A DNA stretch of 64,000 nt. It comes from Telmatobacter sp. DSM 110680. Its GTDB lineage: Bacteria > Acidobacteriota > Terriglobia > Terriglobales > Acidobacteriaceae. The notes below the pieces were generated by a model. It saw nothing but the letters and a program-made list of their open reading frames with translations. It did not search any database and had not been told where the DNA came from. The stretch covers positions 992,001 to 1,056,000 of the forward strand of contig NZ_CP121196.1 in the NCBI RefSeq assembly GCF_039994875.1, in the 5' to 3' direction. A program made the translations under genes and the position numbers. Of this stretch, positions 1 to 7,944 are shown in pieces (position 1 is the first letter of the stretch; every line of letters starts with the position of its first letter).

Positions 1-911
1 AGATCCGACTCAAGACGCACCAAAATCGCCTGCGTCTCCGGATCGCCGAACCTTGCGTTGTACTCCAGCACCTCCGGCCCGCGTGCCGTCATCATCAAGC
101 CGCAGTAGAGCACGCCCGTAAACGGCATTCCCTCTTCCGCCATCCCGCGCACGGTCGGCTCGGCGATGTGGTGCAGGATCCACTCGGTCATCGTCGGCTC
201 AAGCATCTGGCTGGTGGAGTAAACACCCATTCCGCCGGTGTTCGGACCTGTATCTCCTTCGCCTATCCGCTTGTGATCCTGCGCGGGAACCAGCGGCGCT
301 ACATGCAGACCATCGGTGAGACAGAGAAAGCTGAGTTCCTCACCTTCGAGGAATTCTTCGATGACCACCTGGTGTTCGACCGAACCGAGCAGCTCGCCGT
401 TGAAGAGACCCTGCGCAGTTTCAACAGCAAAATGCCGCGTGGGACAGATGATGACACCTTTGCCGGCAGCCAGACCGTCGGCCTTGACGACAATAGGCGC
501 GTGAAAGTGCTTGATGGATTCTTCTACTTCTTTTGGACTGGTGCAGACAGCGTAGTTCGCGGTGGGAATCTGGTGGCGCTTCATGAACTGCTTGGCGAAC
601 GCCTTGCTCGACTCCAGCCGTGCTGCATCGCGTGTTGGCCCAAAGATACGGTACCCGCGCTCGCGAAAGGCATCGACAACGCCCAGCGACAATGGCAATT
701 CGGGACCGACGATGGTGAGGCTAGGCTGCTCCACCTCGGCAAGGCGCACCATGGCGGCAACATCCTTTAGATCGACTGGAACGCAGCGAGCCACCTGCGC
801 AATGCCGCCGTTGCCGGGTGCGCACACAACTTCTGTGACACGCTGGCTGCGCTTTACTGCCCATGCCAGCGCATGTTCGCGCCCGCCAGAACCAAGGATC
901 AAGACTTTCAT
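1..911 (-). CDS. purD: phosphoribosylamine-glycine ligase, 3' end outside window
   Basis: GARS ligates glycine to 5-phosphoribosylamine using ATP, the second step of de novo purine synthesis, in the cytoplasm. Reading leftward from the ATG at 909-911, the protein begins MKVLILGSGGREHALAW, the signature N-terminus of PurD, and continues through the ATP-grasp core (KADGLAAGKGV; EEFLEGEELSFL; GDTGPNTGGMG; EYNARFGDPE). About 303 of the usual 420-430 residues are present, and the frame is open to the left edge, so the C-terminal part lies outside. No frameshift is visible. It diverges from the small membrane protein and miaA to the right; the 164 bp between them should hold both promoters. Confidence 0.96.
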   Translation of the reverse strand, partial: MKVLILGSGGREHALAWAVKRSQRVTEVVCAPGNGGIAQVARCVPVDLKDVAAMVRLAEVEQPSLTIVGPELPLSLGVVDAFRERGYRIFGPTRDAARLESSKAFAKQFMKRHQIPTANYAVCTSPKEVEESIKHFHAPIVVKADGLAAGKGVIICPTRHFAVETAQGLFNGELLGSVEHQVVIEEFLEGEELSFLCLTDGLHVAPLVPAQDHKRIGEGDTGPNTGGMGVYSTSQMLEPTMTEWILHHIAEPTVRGMAEEGMPFTGVLYCGLMMTARGPEVLEYNARFGDPETQAILVRLESD

Positions 912-1075
912 ATTCGTGCCTCGTGCGGCTTCGGTCCCGCCGAAGCTCGAAAGGCTATGGTCAGCAATTGAGGGGGGTGAAGTCAAACGGTCAAAGTCAT
1001 CGCTCCATCTCTATGCCTATACTGAGGCGTGGTGAATCGGTGCGCGAATCGCAGTCACCGCAGAGAATTACAAGC
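912..1075. other. divergent intergenic region purD / miaA operon
   Basis: This spacer separates two divergent transcription units. A TATACT hexamer at 1018-1023, preceded by TGCC, is a fair -10 candidate for the rightward unit, but no matching -35 box is seen at the right spacing. No RNA gene or conserved motif was recognised. Confidence 0.3.
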
Positions 1076-1264
1076 ATGGTCGAACGCCGCATCAAGCCGC
1101 ATCAGCAACAGTTTGCCGAGGACGAGCGACGCGAACGGCAACGGCACGCGTTCAGGCGCAACCAGGCGTTTGGTTTGTTGATTGTGGCTGCGGCTATCGC
1201 GACCTGGTGGCTGTTTCACACGAATCCCGCGTGGATATTTCCGAGCGGATGGTGGCGTCCGTGA
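1076..1264 (+). CDS. small single-pass membrane protein coupled to miaA
   Basis: A 62-residue protein beginning MVERRIKPHQQQF. A highly charged, basic N-terminal half (about residues 1-30, with DERRERQRHAFRR) is followed by one hydrophobic helix (about 32-45, FGLLIVAAAIATWWLF) and a short Trp/Pro-rich tail ending SGWWRP. The pattern predicts a cytoplasmic basic domain and a single membrane anchor. Its TGA overlaps the GTG at 1261 of the miaA frame in a GTGA arrangement, typical of translational coupling, which supports it as a real gene. No family is recognised and no function is assigned. A longer in-frame start at 863 would run into the purD promoter region and looks less protein-like. Confidence 0.6.
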   Translation: MVERRIKPHQQQFAEDERRERQRHAFRRNQAFGLLIVAAAIATWWLFHTNPAWIFPSGWWRP

Positions 1265-2193
1265 GTTCTTCGCGGCCCAACGACTCACTAGCAGTGCTCA
1301 TACTCGGGCCTACCGGCAGCGGCAAAACCGCGCTCTCACTCGCTCTAGCGGAACGCTTTAGCGGCGAGATCGTCAGTTGCGACTCGGTCGCTGTCTATCG
1401 TGGAATGGACCTCGGTACCGCCAAACCGACCGCTGGAGAGCGCGCCAGGATCCCGCATCACCTGATCGATGTTGCAGATCCCAATGAGCCTTTCACCGCA
1501 GGTGATTACAGCCGTCGCGCTCGCGTCGCTTTGAGCGAAATTGCCACCCGACAAAGGATTCCCATCGTTACTGGTGGAACAGGCCTCTATCTTCGCGCGC
1601 TGACGGAAGGTCTCTTTGCGGGCCCGTCGCGACAGGAAGAACTGCGCCAACGACTTCGCCGTAGTGCCGGGCGCCGTGGCACCGCATGGCTGCATCGCCT
1701 GCTCAGGCGGCTCGATCCCAAGACGGCTGAGCGCATTCATGCCAACGACGAGCCGAAACTGATTCGCGCCATCGAGGTATGCATTGCATCGCGCCAGCCC
1801 ATGTCGCAGGTTCTGGCGCGCGATCCGCTTGTGGGATTTCGTTTGCTCCGCATCGGGCTGAATCCGCCGCGCGCTTTGCTGTATGAACGACTGAATTTGC
1901 GTTGCGCGCGGATGTTTGCGGATGGTCTAGTGCAGGAAACGCGAGCGCTGCTGGCTTGTTATGGGCCCATCAAGGCGCTGGATTCGCTGGGATACCGGCA
2001 GGCTGTGTCTGTTCTGATCAAGGGCGTGAGCGAAAAAGTAGCGATCGCCGAAGCGCAGCAGGGCCATCGCAACTATGCGAAGCGCCAGCTTACGTGGTTT
2101 CGTCGCGAGCCCGACGTGCACTGGCTTGAACGATTCGGCGATGACTTCCAAACGGAACGCGCTGCCTTCCAACTCGTGCAGGCGCACCGATAA
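1261..2193 (+). CDS. miaA: tRNA dimethylallyltransferase
   Basis: MiaA transfers a dimethylallyl group to N6 of A37 in tRNAs reading U-starting codons, a cytoplasmic modification that stabilises codon pairing. The P-loop GPTGSGKTALS lies near the N-terminus, followed by SCDSVAVYRGMDLGTAKPT, the DVADPNEPFTAGDY segment and VTGGTGLYLRAL, all hallmark MiaA motifs. Length of about 310 residues is normal. I favour GTG 1261, which overlaps the upstream TGA by four bases; ATG 1249 and GTG 1207 are in-frame alternatives. The C-terminal HRNYAKRQLTWFRR motif is intact. The next gene, lpdA, starts 83 bp downstream and may have its own promoter. Confidence 0.95.
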   Translation: MSSSRPNDSLAVLILGPTGSGKTALSLALAERFSGEIVSCDSVAVYRGMDLGTAKPTAGERARIPHHLIDVADPNEPFTAGDYSRRARVALSEIATRQRIPIVTGGTGLYLRALTEGLFAGPSRQEELRQRLRRSAGRRGTAWLHRLLRRLDPKTAERIHANDEPKLIRAIEVCIASRQPMSQVLARDPLVGFRLLRIGLNPPRALLYERLNLRCARMFADGLVQETRALLACYGPIKALDSLGYRQAVSVLIKGVSEKVAIAEAQQGHRNYAKRQLTWFRREPDVHWLERFGDDFQTERAAFQLVQAHR

Positions 2194-2276
2194 ACGGCCT
2201 TCCACATCCGATCAAGTGCAAGCATTAAACTGAACAGTGCAATGCGCTGCTCATCATCAGGAATGAACACGCGAGA

Positions 2277-3710
2277 ATGGAGTTCCCTTTGGCAGACACA
2301 ATCTATGACGTGGCAATCATCGGCAGCGGGCCTGCGGGCTACACGGCAGCCATTCGTGCAGGCCAACTAGGGCTCAAGGTCGCCCTTATCGAGTCCGCCA
2401 ATGTTCTGGGTGGAACGTGCCTTCACGTCGGCTGCATTCCGACGAAGTCTCTCTTGTTCAACGCCGAACTCTGGGATCATCTGAAGCACGCTGCCGACTA
2501 TGGCATCGACAACGTCGACGGCCGCACTCTGAACTGGGATGCAGTGCAGAAGCGCAAGACTTCCATCGTTGACAAGCACACCAAGGGTCTTGTCTTCCTG
2601 ATGAAAAAGAACAAGGTGACGGTGATCTCTGGTTATGGTCGCCTGACGGGCGGGGCAAAAGACGGCGTGCACACCGTGGATCTGACTGGTCCCGATGGCG
2701 CGAAGAGCGAATTGAAGGCGAAGAATCTTATCCTCGCGACTGGCTCAGACGCCAAGACCATCTTCGGGCTCAAGCCCGATGACCGCATCCTCACCAACAT
2801 CGAAATGCTTGCGGTTCCGCAGGTGCCGAAATCGCTGATTGTTATCGGAGCCGGTGCCGTGGGCGTCGAGTTCAGCTCTATCTTCAACAGCTTTGGCACC
2901 GAGGTCACGCTGGTCGAGTTTCTGCCGCGCTTGATGCCCCCCGAAGACGAAGAGATTTCGAAAGAGCTCACCCGCGTCTTCAAAAAGCGTGGCATCGATA
3001 TCAACGCGGGCGCCAAAGTCGAAAAGATCGAGAAGACAGATACTGGCGTCAAGGTGACCTGGACTGGAGCGAACGGTAAGATTGTAGAGAAGGAAGCGGA
3101 GAAGGTGCTGGTTGCGGTGGGTCGTGCCCCGCGCATCGCCGACGTGGGCATCGACAAGACGAAAATCGAGCTCGATCGCGGCTTCGTAAAGGTTGGCGAA
3201 GCGCAGGAGACCGCGGAGCCCGGCATTTATGCCATCGGCGACATTGTGGCAGGCTTGCCGCAGTTGGCGCACTCGGGATCGATGAGCGGCATCGTCGCGG
3301 TCACGAAGATTGCCGGTCGTCCCTATCGCGGAGTTCGTCGCGAGCGCGTTCCCGCCTGCACCTATTCCGACCCGCAGATCGGCTCAGTGGGGTTGACGGA
3401 AGCGCAGGCTAAAGAGAAAGGCCTTGAGATCAAAGTCGGCAAGTTTCCTTTTGCAGGGAACTCCAAGGCCACCATTGTCGGCAGTCACGACGGATTCGTG
3501 AAGATCGTTGCGGACGCCAAATACGGAGAAATTCTGGGCGTGCACATTATCGGTCCGCAAGCCACTGAGCTCATCGCCGAAGCGGTGGCCGTGATGGAAC
3601 TGGAAGGCACGGTTGATGAGCTAATGTTCACCATTCATGCTCACCCGACAATTTCTGAGGCGATGCTGGATGCTTATGCGGCAGTCGAGGGCATGGCGAT
3701 CAACGCGTAA
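2277..3710 (+). CDS. lpdA: dihydrolipoyl dehydrogenase (E3)
   Basis: A cytoplasmic flavoprotein that re-oxidises dihydrolipoamide with NAD+ in 2-oxoacid dehydrogenase complexes and the glycine cleavage system. The FAD-binding GSGPAGYTAA motif is at residues 16-25, the redox-active disulfide CLHVGC at 48-53, the NAD-binding GAGAVGVEF motif mid-protein, the second FAD motif YAIGDIV, and the C-terminal HAHPTISEA base. The 477-residue length is standard. The ATG at 2277 lacks a good ribosome-binding site. An in-frame TTG at 2289 sits 6 nt after GGAG and would give MADTIYDVAIIG, so it may be the true start. No E1/E2 genes are adjacent, so this copy is unlinked to its complex. Confidence 0.97.
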   Translation: MEFPLADTIYDVAIIGSGPAGYTAAIRAGQLGLKVALIESANVLGGTCLHVGCIPTKSLLFNAELWDHLKHAADYGIDNVDGRTLNWDAVQKRKTSIVDKHTKGLVFLMKKNKVTVISGYGRLTGGAKDGVHTVDLTGPDGAKSELKAKNLILATGSDAKTIFGLKPDDRILTNIEMLAVPQVPKSLIVIGAGAVGVEFSSIFNSFGTEVTLVEFLPRLMPPEDEEISKELTRVFKKRGIDINAGAKVEKIEKTDTGVKVTWTGANGKIVEKEAEKVLVAVGRAPRIADVGIDKTKIELDRGFVKVGEAQETAEPGIYAIGDIVAGLPQLAHSGSMSGIVAVTKIAGRPYRGVRRERVPACTYSDPQIGSVGLTEAQAKEKGLEIKVGKFPFAGNSKATIVGSHDGFVKIVADAKYGEILGVHIIGPQATELIAEAVAVMELEGTVDELMFTIHAHPTISEAMLDAYAAVEGMAINA

Positions 3711-3864
3711 ATCGTGAGCTCGCCATTCCAGGCAAAAGATGAAGCGGGTTGGACTGAAATTGCTTTTGTGATCCCGCTGTCATTAAAGGAATGTGAATTC
3801 TTTGGGAAAATACTGTAAATAGAGTTAATATCTTCCATTCCAGTGAATCGCGGAGTGGATGCAA

Positions 3865-4968
3865 ATGAAAACTGCCCTCATAGCTTCAAGTGCTTTTATT
3901 TCATTGTTTCTTATGGCGGTTGTGTCGTGGGGGCAAGTTACGGTCTCGGCGTCCGATTCCTCCCCATCAGCATCACGCCGAGTCCTCATCCAGGATCGCA
4001 ATGCTCCGCTGACCCAGACGATTGAGGAGACTCGGCGAGCTGCTGAGGCCGGAGATCTTCTCGGCGAGAACAATCTTGCATTCGCTTACACCTTCGGCAA
4101 GGGCGTAGAAATCAACTACGAAGAAGCCGCCCGTTGGTATTCAATGGCAGCCTCGAGGGGCTACGCACCTTCTCAATTCAATCTCGGCGTGCTCTACGAA
4201 GACGGGCTGGGCGTTCCGCAGCAAGATGCGAAGGCATACGAACTGCTTCACGCTTCCGCGCTCCAGGGTTACGCACCCGCCGAGGAGAGGCTCGCTTACT
4301 TCTACGAGAAAGGAAAAGCTGTTCCCGTCAATCTCGCTGAGGCAGCCCGCTGGTATCAAGCTGCGGCGTTACAGGGTGACGCGGTCGCGCAATGTACACT
4401 CGGCAGTTTTTACCACAACGGTCGCGGCGTGCCGCACGACGATGCCGAATCAGCGAAGTGGTATCGCATTGCGGCGGATCTGGGGAACGCTGTCGCCCAG
4501 AACAACCTGGGTTCGTTTTATCATCATGGCATCGGACTAGATCATGACTACGAACAGGCGCTGTACTGGTATCGGAAGGCAGCTGCGCAAGGTCTTGCCG
4601 AAGCCGACAATAACCTTGGCGTGATGTACCAGGAAGGCCTTGGAGTCGACAAAGATTATCGCCAGGCGGCGGCTTTCTACGCCGAAGCAGCGAAACATGG
4701 TGTCGTTCGCGGTCAGTACAATCTTGCCACGATGTACTACGTTGGCCGTGGAGTGCCACTCGACTATGTGACCGCGTACCTCTGGTACAGCCGCGCAGCC
4801 AGCGCTGGAGACTCATCCGCGGCACGAGTCCTCAAGCAGCTGTCGGGCGTGATGACGCCGCGCCAGAAAGAGCTCGCTCAGGCTCGGCTCGCTGAGGGGC
4901 AATCCGCCAGCGTTTCGAACGATCCGGCCGATTCGCTCTTCGATTCCGCAAAGATGAATCGTAAATAA
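3865..4968 (+). CDS. secreted Sel1-repeat (SLR/TPR-like) protein
   Basis: Sel1-like repeats are alpha-alpha hairpin repeats of about 36 residues that act as protein-binding scaffolds, often in the periplasm. The protein starts with a signal peptide (MKTALIASSAFISLFLMAVVSWG) and then carries about eight repeats with the A..W(Y)..AA..G.A.AQ.NLG..Y..G.GV pattern from about residue 55 to 310. A polar tail follows. GGAG at 3852-3855 is 9 nt before ATG 3865, which I chose over ATG 3859. It stands alone between lpdA and tdh. The partner is unknown. A second, longer Sel1 protein is encoded at 58829-60106, so the genome probably holds several. Confidence 0.85.
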   Translation: MKTALIASSAFISLFLMAVVSWGQVTVSASDSSPSASRRVLIQDRNAPLTQTIEETRRAAEAGDLLGENNLAFAYTFGKGVEINYEEAARWYSMAASRGYAPSQFNLGVLYEDGLGVPQQDAKAYELLHASALQGYAPAEERLAYFYEKGKAVPVNLAEAARWYQAAALQGDAVAQCTLGSFYHNGRGVPHDDAESAKWYRIAADLGNAVAQNNLGSFYHHGIGLDHDYEQALYWYRKAAAQGLAEADNNLGVMYQEGLGVDKDYRQAAAFYAEAAKHGVVRGQYNLATMYYVGRGVPLDYVTAYLWYSRAASAGDSSAARVLKQLSGVMTPRQKELAQARLAEGQSASVSNDPADSLFDSAKMNRK

Positions 4969-5087
4969 CCCTTCCAGCGAACGCTGCCTTTCATTTCCCG
5001 GAGTTTTGACTCATTCCGCCTGATGAATCCCAACCCGCTCAAAACCATTACACTTTCAACGGAATGGTTTGTACGGGGAGGTCCTGA

Positions 5088-6122
5088 ATGAAGGCGTTGG
5101 TCAAATCGCGTGCGGAGCGCGGACTGTGGTTGGAAGACATCCCGGAACCGGCAATGGGCATTAACGATGTCCTCATTCGGGTGCTCTACACCGGCATCTG
5201 CGGGACCGACGTCCACATTTACAACTGGGACGAATGGGCACAAAAAACCATCCCGGTGCCTATGGCCATCGGCCATGAGTTTGTCGGCAAAATTGTTGCC
5301 GTAGGTTCCAACGTCAATGACTTCTTCCCCGGAGACATCGTCAGCGGCGAAGGCCACGTAGTTTGCGGCCGTTGCCGCAACTGCCTCGCCGGACGCCGCC
5401 ATCTTTGCGTATCGACGCAGGGTGTTGGCGTGAATCGGCCCGGTGCTTATGCCGAATTTATCGCGCTGCCGATGACGAACATCTGGCGTCATCATCCCGG
5501 TGTCAATCTCGAAGTCGCATCGATCTTCGATCCTTTCGGCAACGCCGTTCACACTGCGCTGTCGTTCCCGGTGCTGGGAGAAGACGTGCTGATCACCGGG
5601 GCCGGTCCCATTGGTATCATGGCAATCCCCGTCGTGCGACACGCTGGAGCCCGCCACGTGGTCATCACCGATCTCAATCCTTTCCGTCTCGATCTTGCGC
5701 GAAAGATGGGAGCCACGCTTGCCGTCAATCCTATGGAAACCCCGCTCGGCGAAGTGCAAAAGAAGCTCAAGATGACGGAGGGATTCGACGTAGGCCTGGA
5801 GATGTCGGGTAATCCGCAGGCATTGAACGACATGATCGCCAACATGAGCCACGGCGGCAAGATTGCGGCGCTCGGCATCCCGTCGAAGAGCATTCCCATG
5901 GACTGGCGCCCGGTGATCTTCAACATGATCACAATCAAGGGAATCTATGGCCGCGAAATGTATGAGACCTGGTATAAGATGTCGGTAATGCTGGACTCGG
6001 GCCTCGACATCTCACCGGTGATCACGCACCGCTATTCATACAGCGACTTTGAAAAAGGCTTCGCCGCCATGATCTCCGGCGAAACGGGTAAGGTTGTTCT
6101 TGACTGGTCCAGCTTGGCCTGA
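5088..6122 (+). CDS. tdh: L-threonine 3-dehydrogenase
   Basis: Zinc-dependent medium-chain dehydrogenase that oxidises L-threonine to 2-amino-3-ketobutyrate with NAD+, the first step of threonine breakdown to glycine. The catalytic zinc site ([23 protein letters not shown]) and the four-Cys structural zinc lobe ([15 protein letters not shown]) are intact. The Rossmann motif GAGPIGIMA and the Tdh-specific NAVHTAL and [14 protein letters not shown] segments are present. The 344-residue length matches E. coli Tdh. GGGGAGG lies 6-7 nt before the ATG. The usual partner kbl (2-amino-3-ketobutyrate CoA ligase) is not next to it here, so the pathway is split or the aminoketone has another fate. Confidence 0.96.
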   Translation: MKALVKSRAERGLWLEDIPEPAMGINDVLIRVLYTGICGTDVHIYNWDEWAQKTIPVPMAIGHEFVGKIVAVGSNVNDFFPGDIVSGEGHVVCGRCRNCLAGRRHLCVSTQGVGVNRPGAYAEFIALPMTNIWRHHPGVNLEVASIFDPFGNAVHTALSFPVLGEDVLITGAGPIGIMAIPVVRHAGARHVVITDLNPFRLDLARKMGATLAVNPMETPLGEVQKKLKMTEGFDVGLEMSGNPQALNDMIANMSHGGKIAALGIPSKSIPMDWRPVIFNMITIKGIYGREMYETWYKMSVMLDSGLDISPVITHRYSYSDFEKGFAAMISGETGKVVLDWSSLA

Positions 6123-6241
6123 CTGGTTGTCCATCGCAATGCAGGCACGATCCTATTTGCGGCCTATGTTGGAGTTTGCAAATTGCGTATTGATGTCATG
6201 GGTAGTCAATTGTCTTGAACGGGATCTAAGAGAGCCGTAAC

Positions 6242-6700
6242 ATGCAATGCATGTCGGAGACCCCGGAACAACAGCTAGAAGGCTTTGTCGCTAAATTTGA
6301 GCCTGCCATTGGGAAGTCGATTCGCGAATGTAGATCCGCAATGCGCAAGCGGTTCCCGACGGCAAACGAACTCGTGTATGACAACTATAACTTTTTCGTG
6401 ATCGGCTATTGCACCACAGAACGGCCCTCCGATTGTGTAGTCTCGCTTGCGGCAAACTCCAAGGGGATAGGTCTCAGCTTCTACCACGGTGCCACGTTGC
6501 CTGATCCGCATAATATCTTGGAAGGCAGCGGAAATCAGAATCGATTCGTGAGACTCGCTGGCAAAGCCACTTTAAGCCGCCCAGAAGTTCGAGAATTGCT
6601 TAGTGCCGCCGAGGCTCAGGCTGATCCTCCCTTCCTCACAAAGGGTCGTGGCAAGTTGATTGTTCGATCAATATCGGAAAAACAGCGACCAAGAAGATAA
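6242..6700 (+). CDS. DUF1801-like protein
   Basis: A 152-residue cytoplasmic protein with the build of the DUF1801/YdhG-like family: an N-terminal helix (EQQLEGFVAKFEPAIGKSIRECRSAMRKRFP), a LVYDNYNFFVIGY strand segment and a C-terminal GKLIVRS strand. These domains have a TBP-like alpha/beta fold and no firmly known reaction. AAGAG lies about 8 nt before ATG 6242; ATG 6251 is an alternative. It has no clear operon partner, but the ArsR/SRPBCC pair that follows on the other strand belongs to the same class of small stress-associated proteins. Confidence 0.7.
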   Translation: MQCMSETPEQQLEGFVAKFEPAIGKSIRECRSAMRKRFPTANELVYDNYNFFVIGYCTTERPSDCVVSLAANSKGIGLSFYHGATLPDPHNILEGSGNQNRFVRLAGKATLSRPEVRELLSAAEAQADPPFLTKGRGKLIVRSISEKQRPRR

Positions 6701-6826
6701 CCGAGTGCTTAGGGGGCCGCGGTCCCTCCCTTTTCGGGGCCGGGCAGGTGACGAGAAGCCAGTACCAAGCTGCCTCCCGCCACCCTTAGCTTTATCGCGC
6801 ATGACGACCGTGAAAACTTCAACTCC

Positions 6827-7336
6827 TTACTTCGCCTGCACTAAGTCTGCAACAACCGCGGCAACCTTATCGAGTATCTGGTTCCAGCCCTCGAGTTGAC
6901 CGCTGTTCTTTGCGCTCTCCATAGGTTCATTTCCAATGAAGGTGAGTTTCGTCTGGCCGTTTCCGAGATCCTCAAAAATGGTCACGTCGTACGCACCTTC
7001 TATGGCTTCATGTTCTATTCCTAATTGCTCAGGCTCAATCTTGTTTCCTTTCGAGTCGGAAAAATACATGGAGGAAACGATCTTCTCGTGCAGAACGATC
7101 TCGTGGTATTCGCCAGCATTCCAGAACTCCTGACCATCGGGCATTCTCATGCAGCAGCGAAATTTTCCTCCCTCACGAAAATCAATCTCGCAAAATGGCG
7201 AAGTAAAACCCTTCGGCCCCCACCATTGCATCACATACTTCGGGTCTGTCCACGCTTTCCAAACCAGCTCGCGTGGAGCATCAAAAACTCTTGTGATAAC
7301 CATCCGCTCTGTCTCGTTAACCGTGCTTTTTGTCAT
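6827..7336 (-). CDS. SRPBCC / AHSA1-domain protein
   Basis: A 169-residue START/Bet v1-like protein of the AHSA1 (activator of Hsp90 ATPase homolog) type, with the hallmark ITRVFDAPRELVWKAWTDPKYVMQWWGPKGF, the EIDFREGGKFRCCM strand and a C-terminal long helix ending LEGWNQILDKVAAVV. The fold forms a hydrophobic pocket; the ligand is not known. Its start overlaps the end of the upstream ArsR gene by 20 bp, and GGAGGT sits 6 nt before its ATG inside that gene, so the two are translated as a pair. ArsR-AHSA1 pairs are a common arrangement in soil bacteria. Confidence 0.9.
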   Translation of the reverse strand: MTKSTVNETERMVITRVFDAPRELVWKAWTDPKYVMQWWGPKGFTSPFCEIDFREGGKFRCCMRMPDGQEFWNAGEYHEIVLHEKIVSSMYFSDSKGNKIEPEQLGIEHEAIEGAYDVTIFEDLGNGQTKLTFIGNEPMESAKNSGQLEGWNQILDKVAAVVADLVQAK

Positions 7337-7670
7337 CTCTGACCTCCGCCTTTTTCATTTGATTTACAACCGCATCCAGCTTGTCGAAACTCTCTTCCCA
7401 GAATCGGCGATAGCTAATCGCCCAGTCGCTAACTTTCTTTATCGACTCCGGCCTAAGCGTGCACACGCTCTCTCGTCCACGTTTTGTCTTCATCACAATC
7501 CGTGCCCGAACCAGATAGGCAATATGTTTTGAAATCATCTGCTGCGAAAGTGAAAACGGTTCCGTCAACCCATGCACGGAGGCAGGCCCATGGGAGAGTC
7601 GTTCGATCATCGCCCTACGGGTGGGATCAGACAACGCCGCAAATGTCGTACCCAAACTATCCACAACCAT
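7317..7670 (-). CDS. ArsR-family winged-helix repressor
   Basis: A 117-residue DNA-binding repressor with an N-terminal helix (FAALSDPTRRAMIERL), a recognition helix region (LSQQMISKHIAYLVRARIV) and a wing (KTKRGRESVCTL). It lacks an obvious Cys-based metal site, so it is probably of the non-metal class that controls a neighbouring SRPBCC gene. A perfect ATTGTC-T-GACAAT inverted repeat at 7681-7693 lies just upstream between a TTGACA and a possible TACCAT box, which suggests autoregulation. If that promoter is right, transcription starts near 7664, at the in-frame GTG codon 3, and translation could be leaderless; ATG 7670 is kept as the conventional start. Confidence 0.88.
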   Translation of the reverse strand: MVVDSLGTTFAALSDPTRRAMIERLSHGPASVHGLTEPFSLSQQMISKHIAYLVRARIVMKTKRGRESVCTLRPESIKKVSDWAISYRRFWEESFDKLDAVVNQMKKAEVRDDKKHG

Positions 7671-7698
7671 ATGGTAGTGAATTGTCTGACAATGTCAA
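7671..7698 (-). promoter_or_regulatory. promoter and operator of the ArsR/SRPBCC operon
   Basis: On the minus strand TTGACA (7693-7698) is followed after 16 nt by TACCAT (7671-7676). The 13-nt inverted repeat ATTGTC-T-GACAAT (7681-7693) fills the spacer, the classic position for a repressor that blocks RNA polymerase. The likely ligand is the ArsR protein encoded directly downstream. Confidence 0.5.
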
Positions 7699-7766
7699 GT
7701 ATGAATTTTGCGATCCACTCAGCGCAGTCCTGCGAAGTTTTGCGAAGTTTTCCAGAAAGCCACAGC

Positions 7767-7795
7767 AAAAACGGGCAGCCATGATTGGCTGCCCG
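7767..7795 (-). terminator. Rho-independent terminator of the thrS operon
   Basis: Read on the minus strand, a perfect 10-bp stem (CGGGCAGCCA with its complement, loop of 4 nt) is followed at once by five T. It lies 27 nt past the stop of the small ORF at 7822-7944, which places that ORF inside the thrS transcript. Confidence 0.85.
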
Positions 7796-7821
7796 CGACG
7801 ATTTGGCAGTACCCGCGAGGA

Positions 7822-7944
7822 CTACTTTGGGGCCTGCTCGACAATCCGCGTGCCGTTTTTGAATTCCTCCACTCCCCGTGATAGGTCGAAATTACCCGCT
7901 TGAAATCCTTTGGACGGACGCAGGCAACGCACGCAGTGTTTCAC
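7822..7944 (-). CDS. tiny CxxC protein translationally coupled to thrS
   Basis: A 40-codon frame that starts with GTG at 7944 and overlaps the thrS TGA in a GTGA tetramer. The product begins M(V)KHCVRCLRPSKGFQ, with a C-x-x-C pair preceded by His, and ends RIVEQAPK. A strong terminator follows 27 nt later. Coupling, a protein-like composition and a position inside the transcript argue that it is translated. The His-Cys-x-x-Cys start resembles half of a zinc ribbon, but 40 residues could bind zinc only as a dimer or with other ligands. No known family is recognised. It could instead be the remnant of a longer gene that once followed thrS. Confidence 0.45.
   Translation of the reverse strand: MKHCVRCLRPSKGFQAGNFDLSRGVEEFKNGTRIVEQAPK

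Noticed and set aside
168..770. 200-codon plus-strand frame at the left edge
   Set aside because: It is the antisense of purD, whose minus-strand product is unmistakable.
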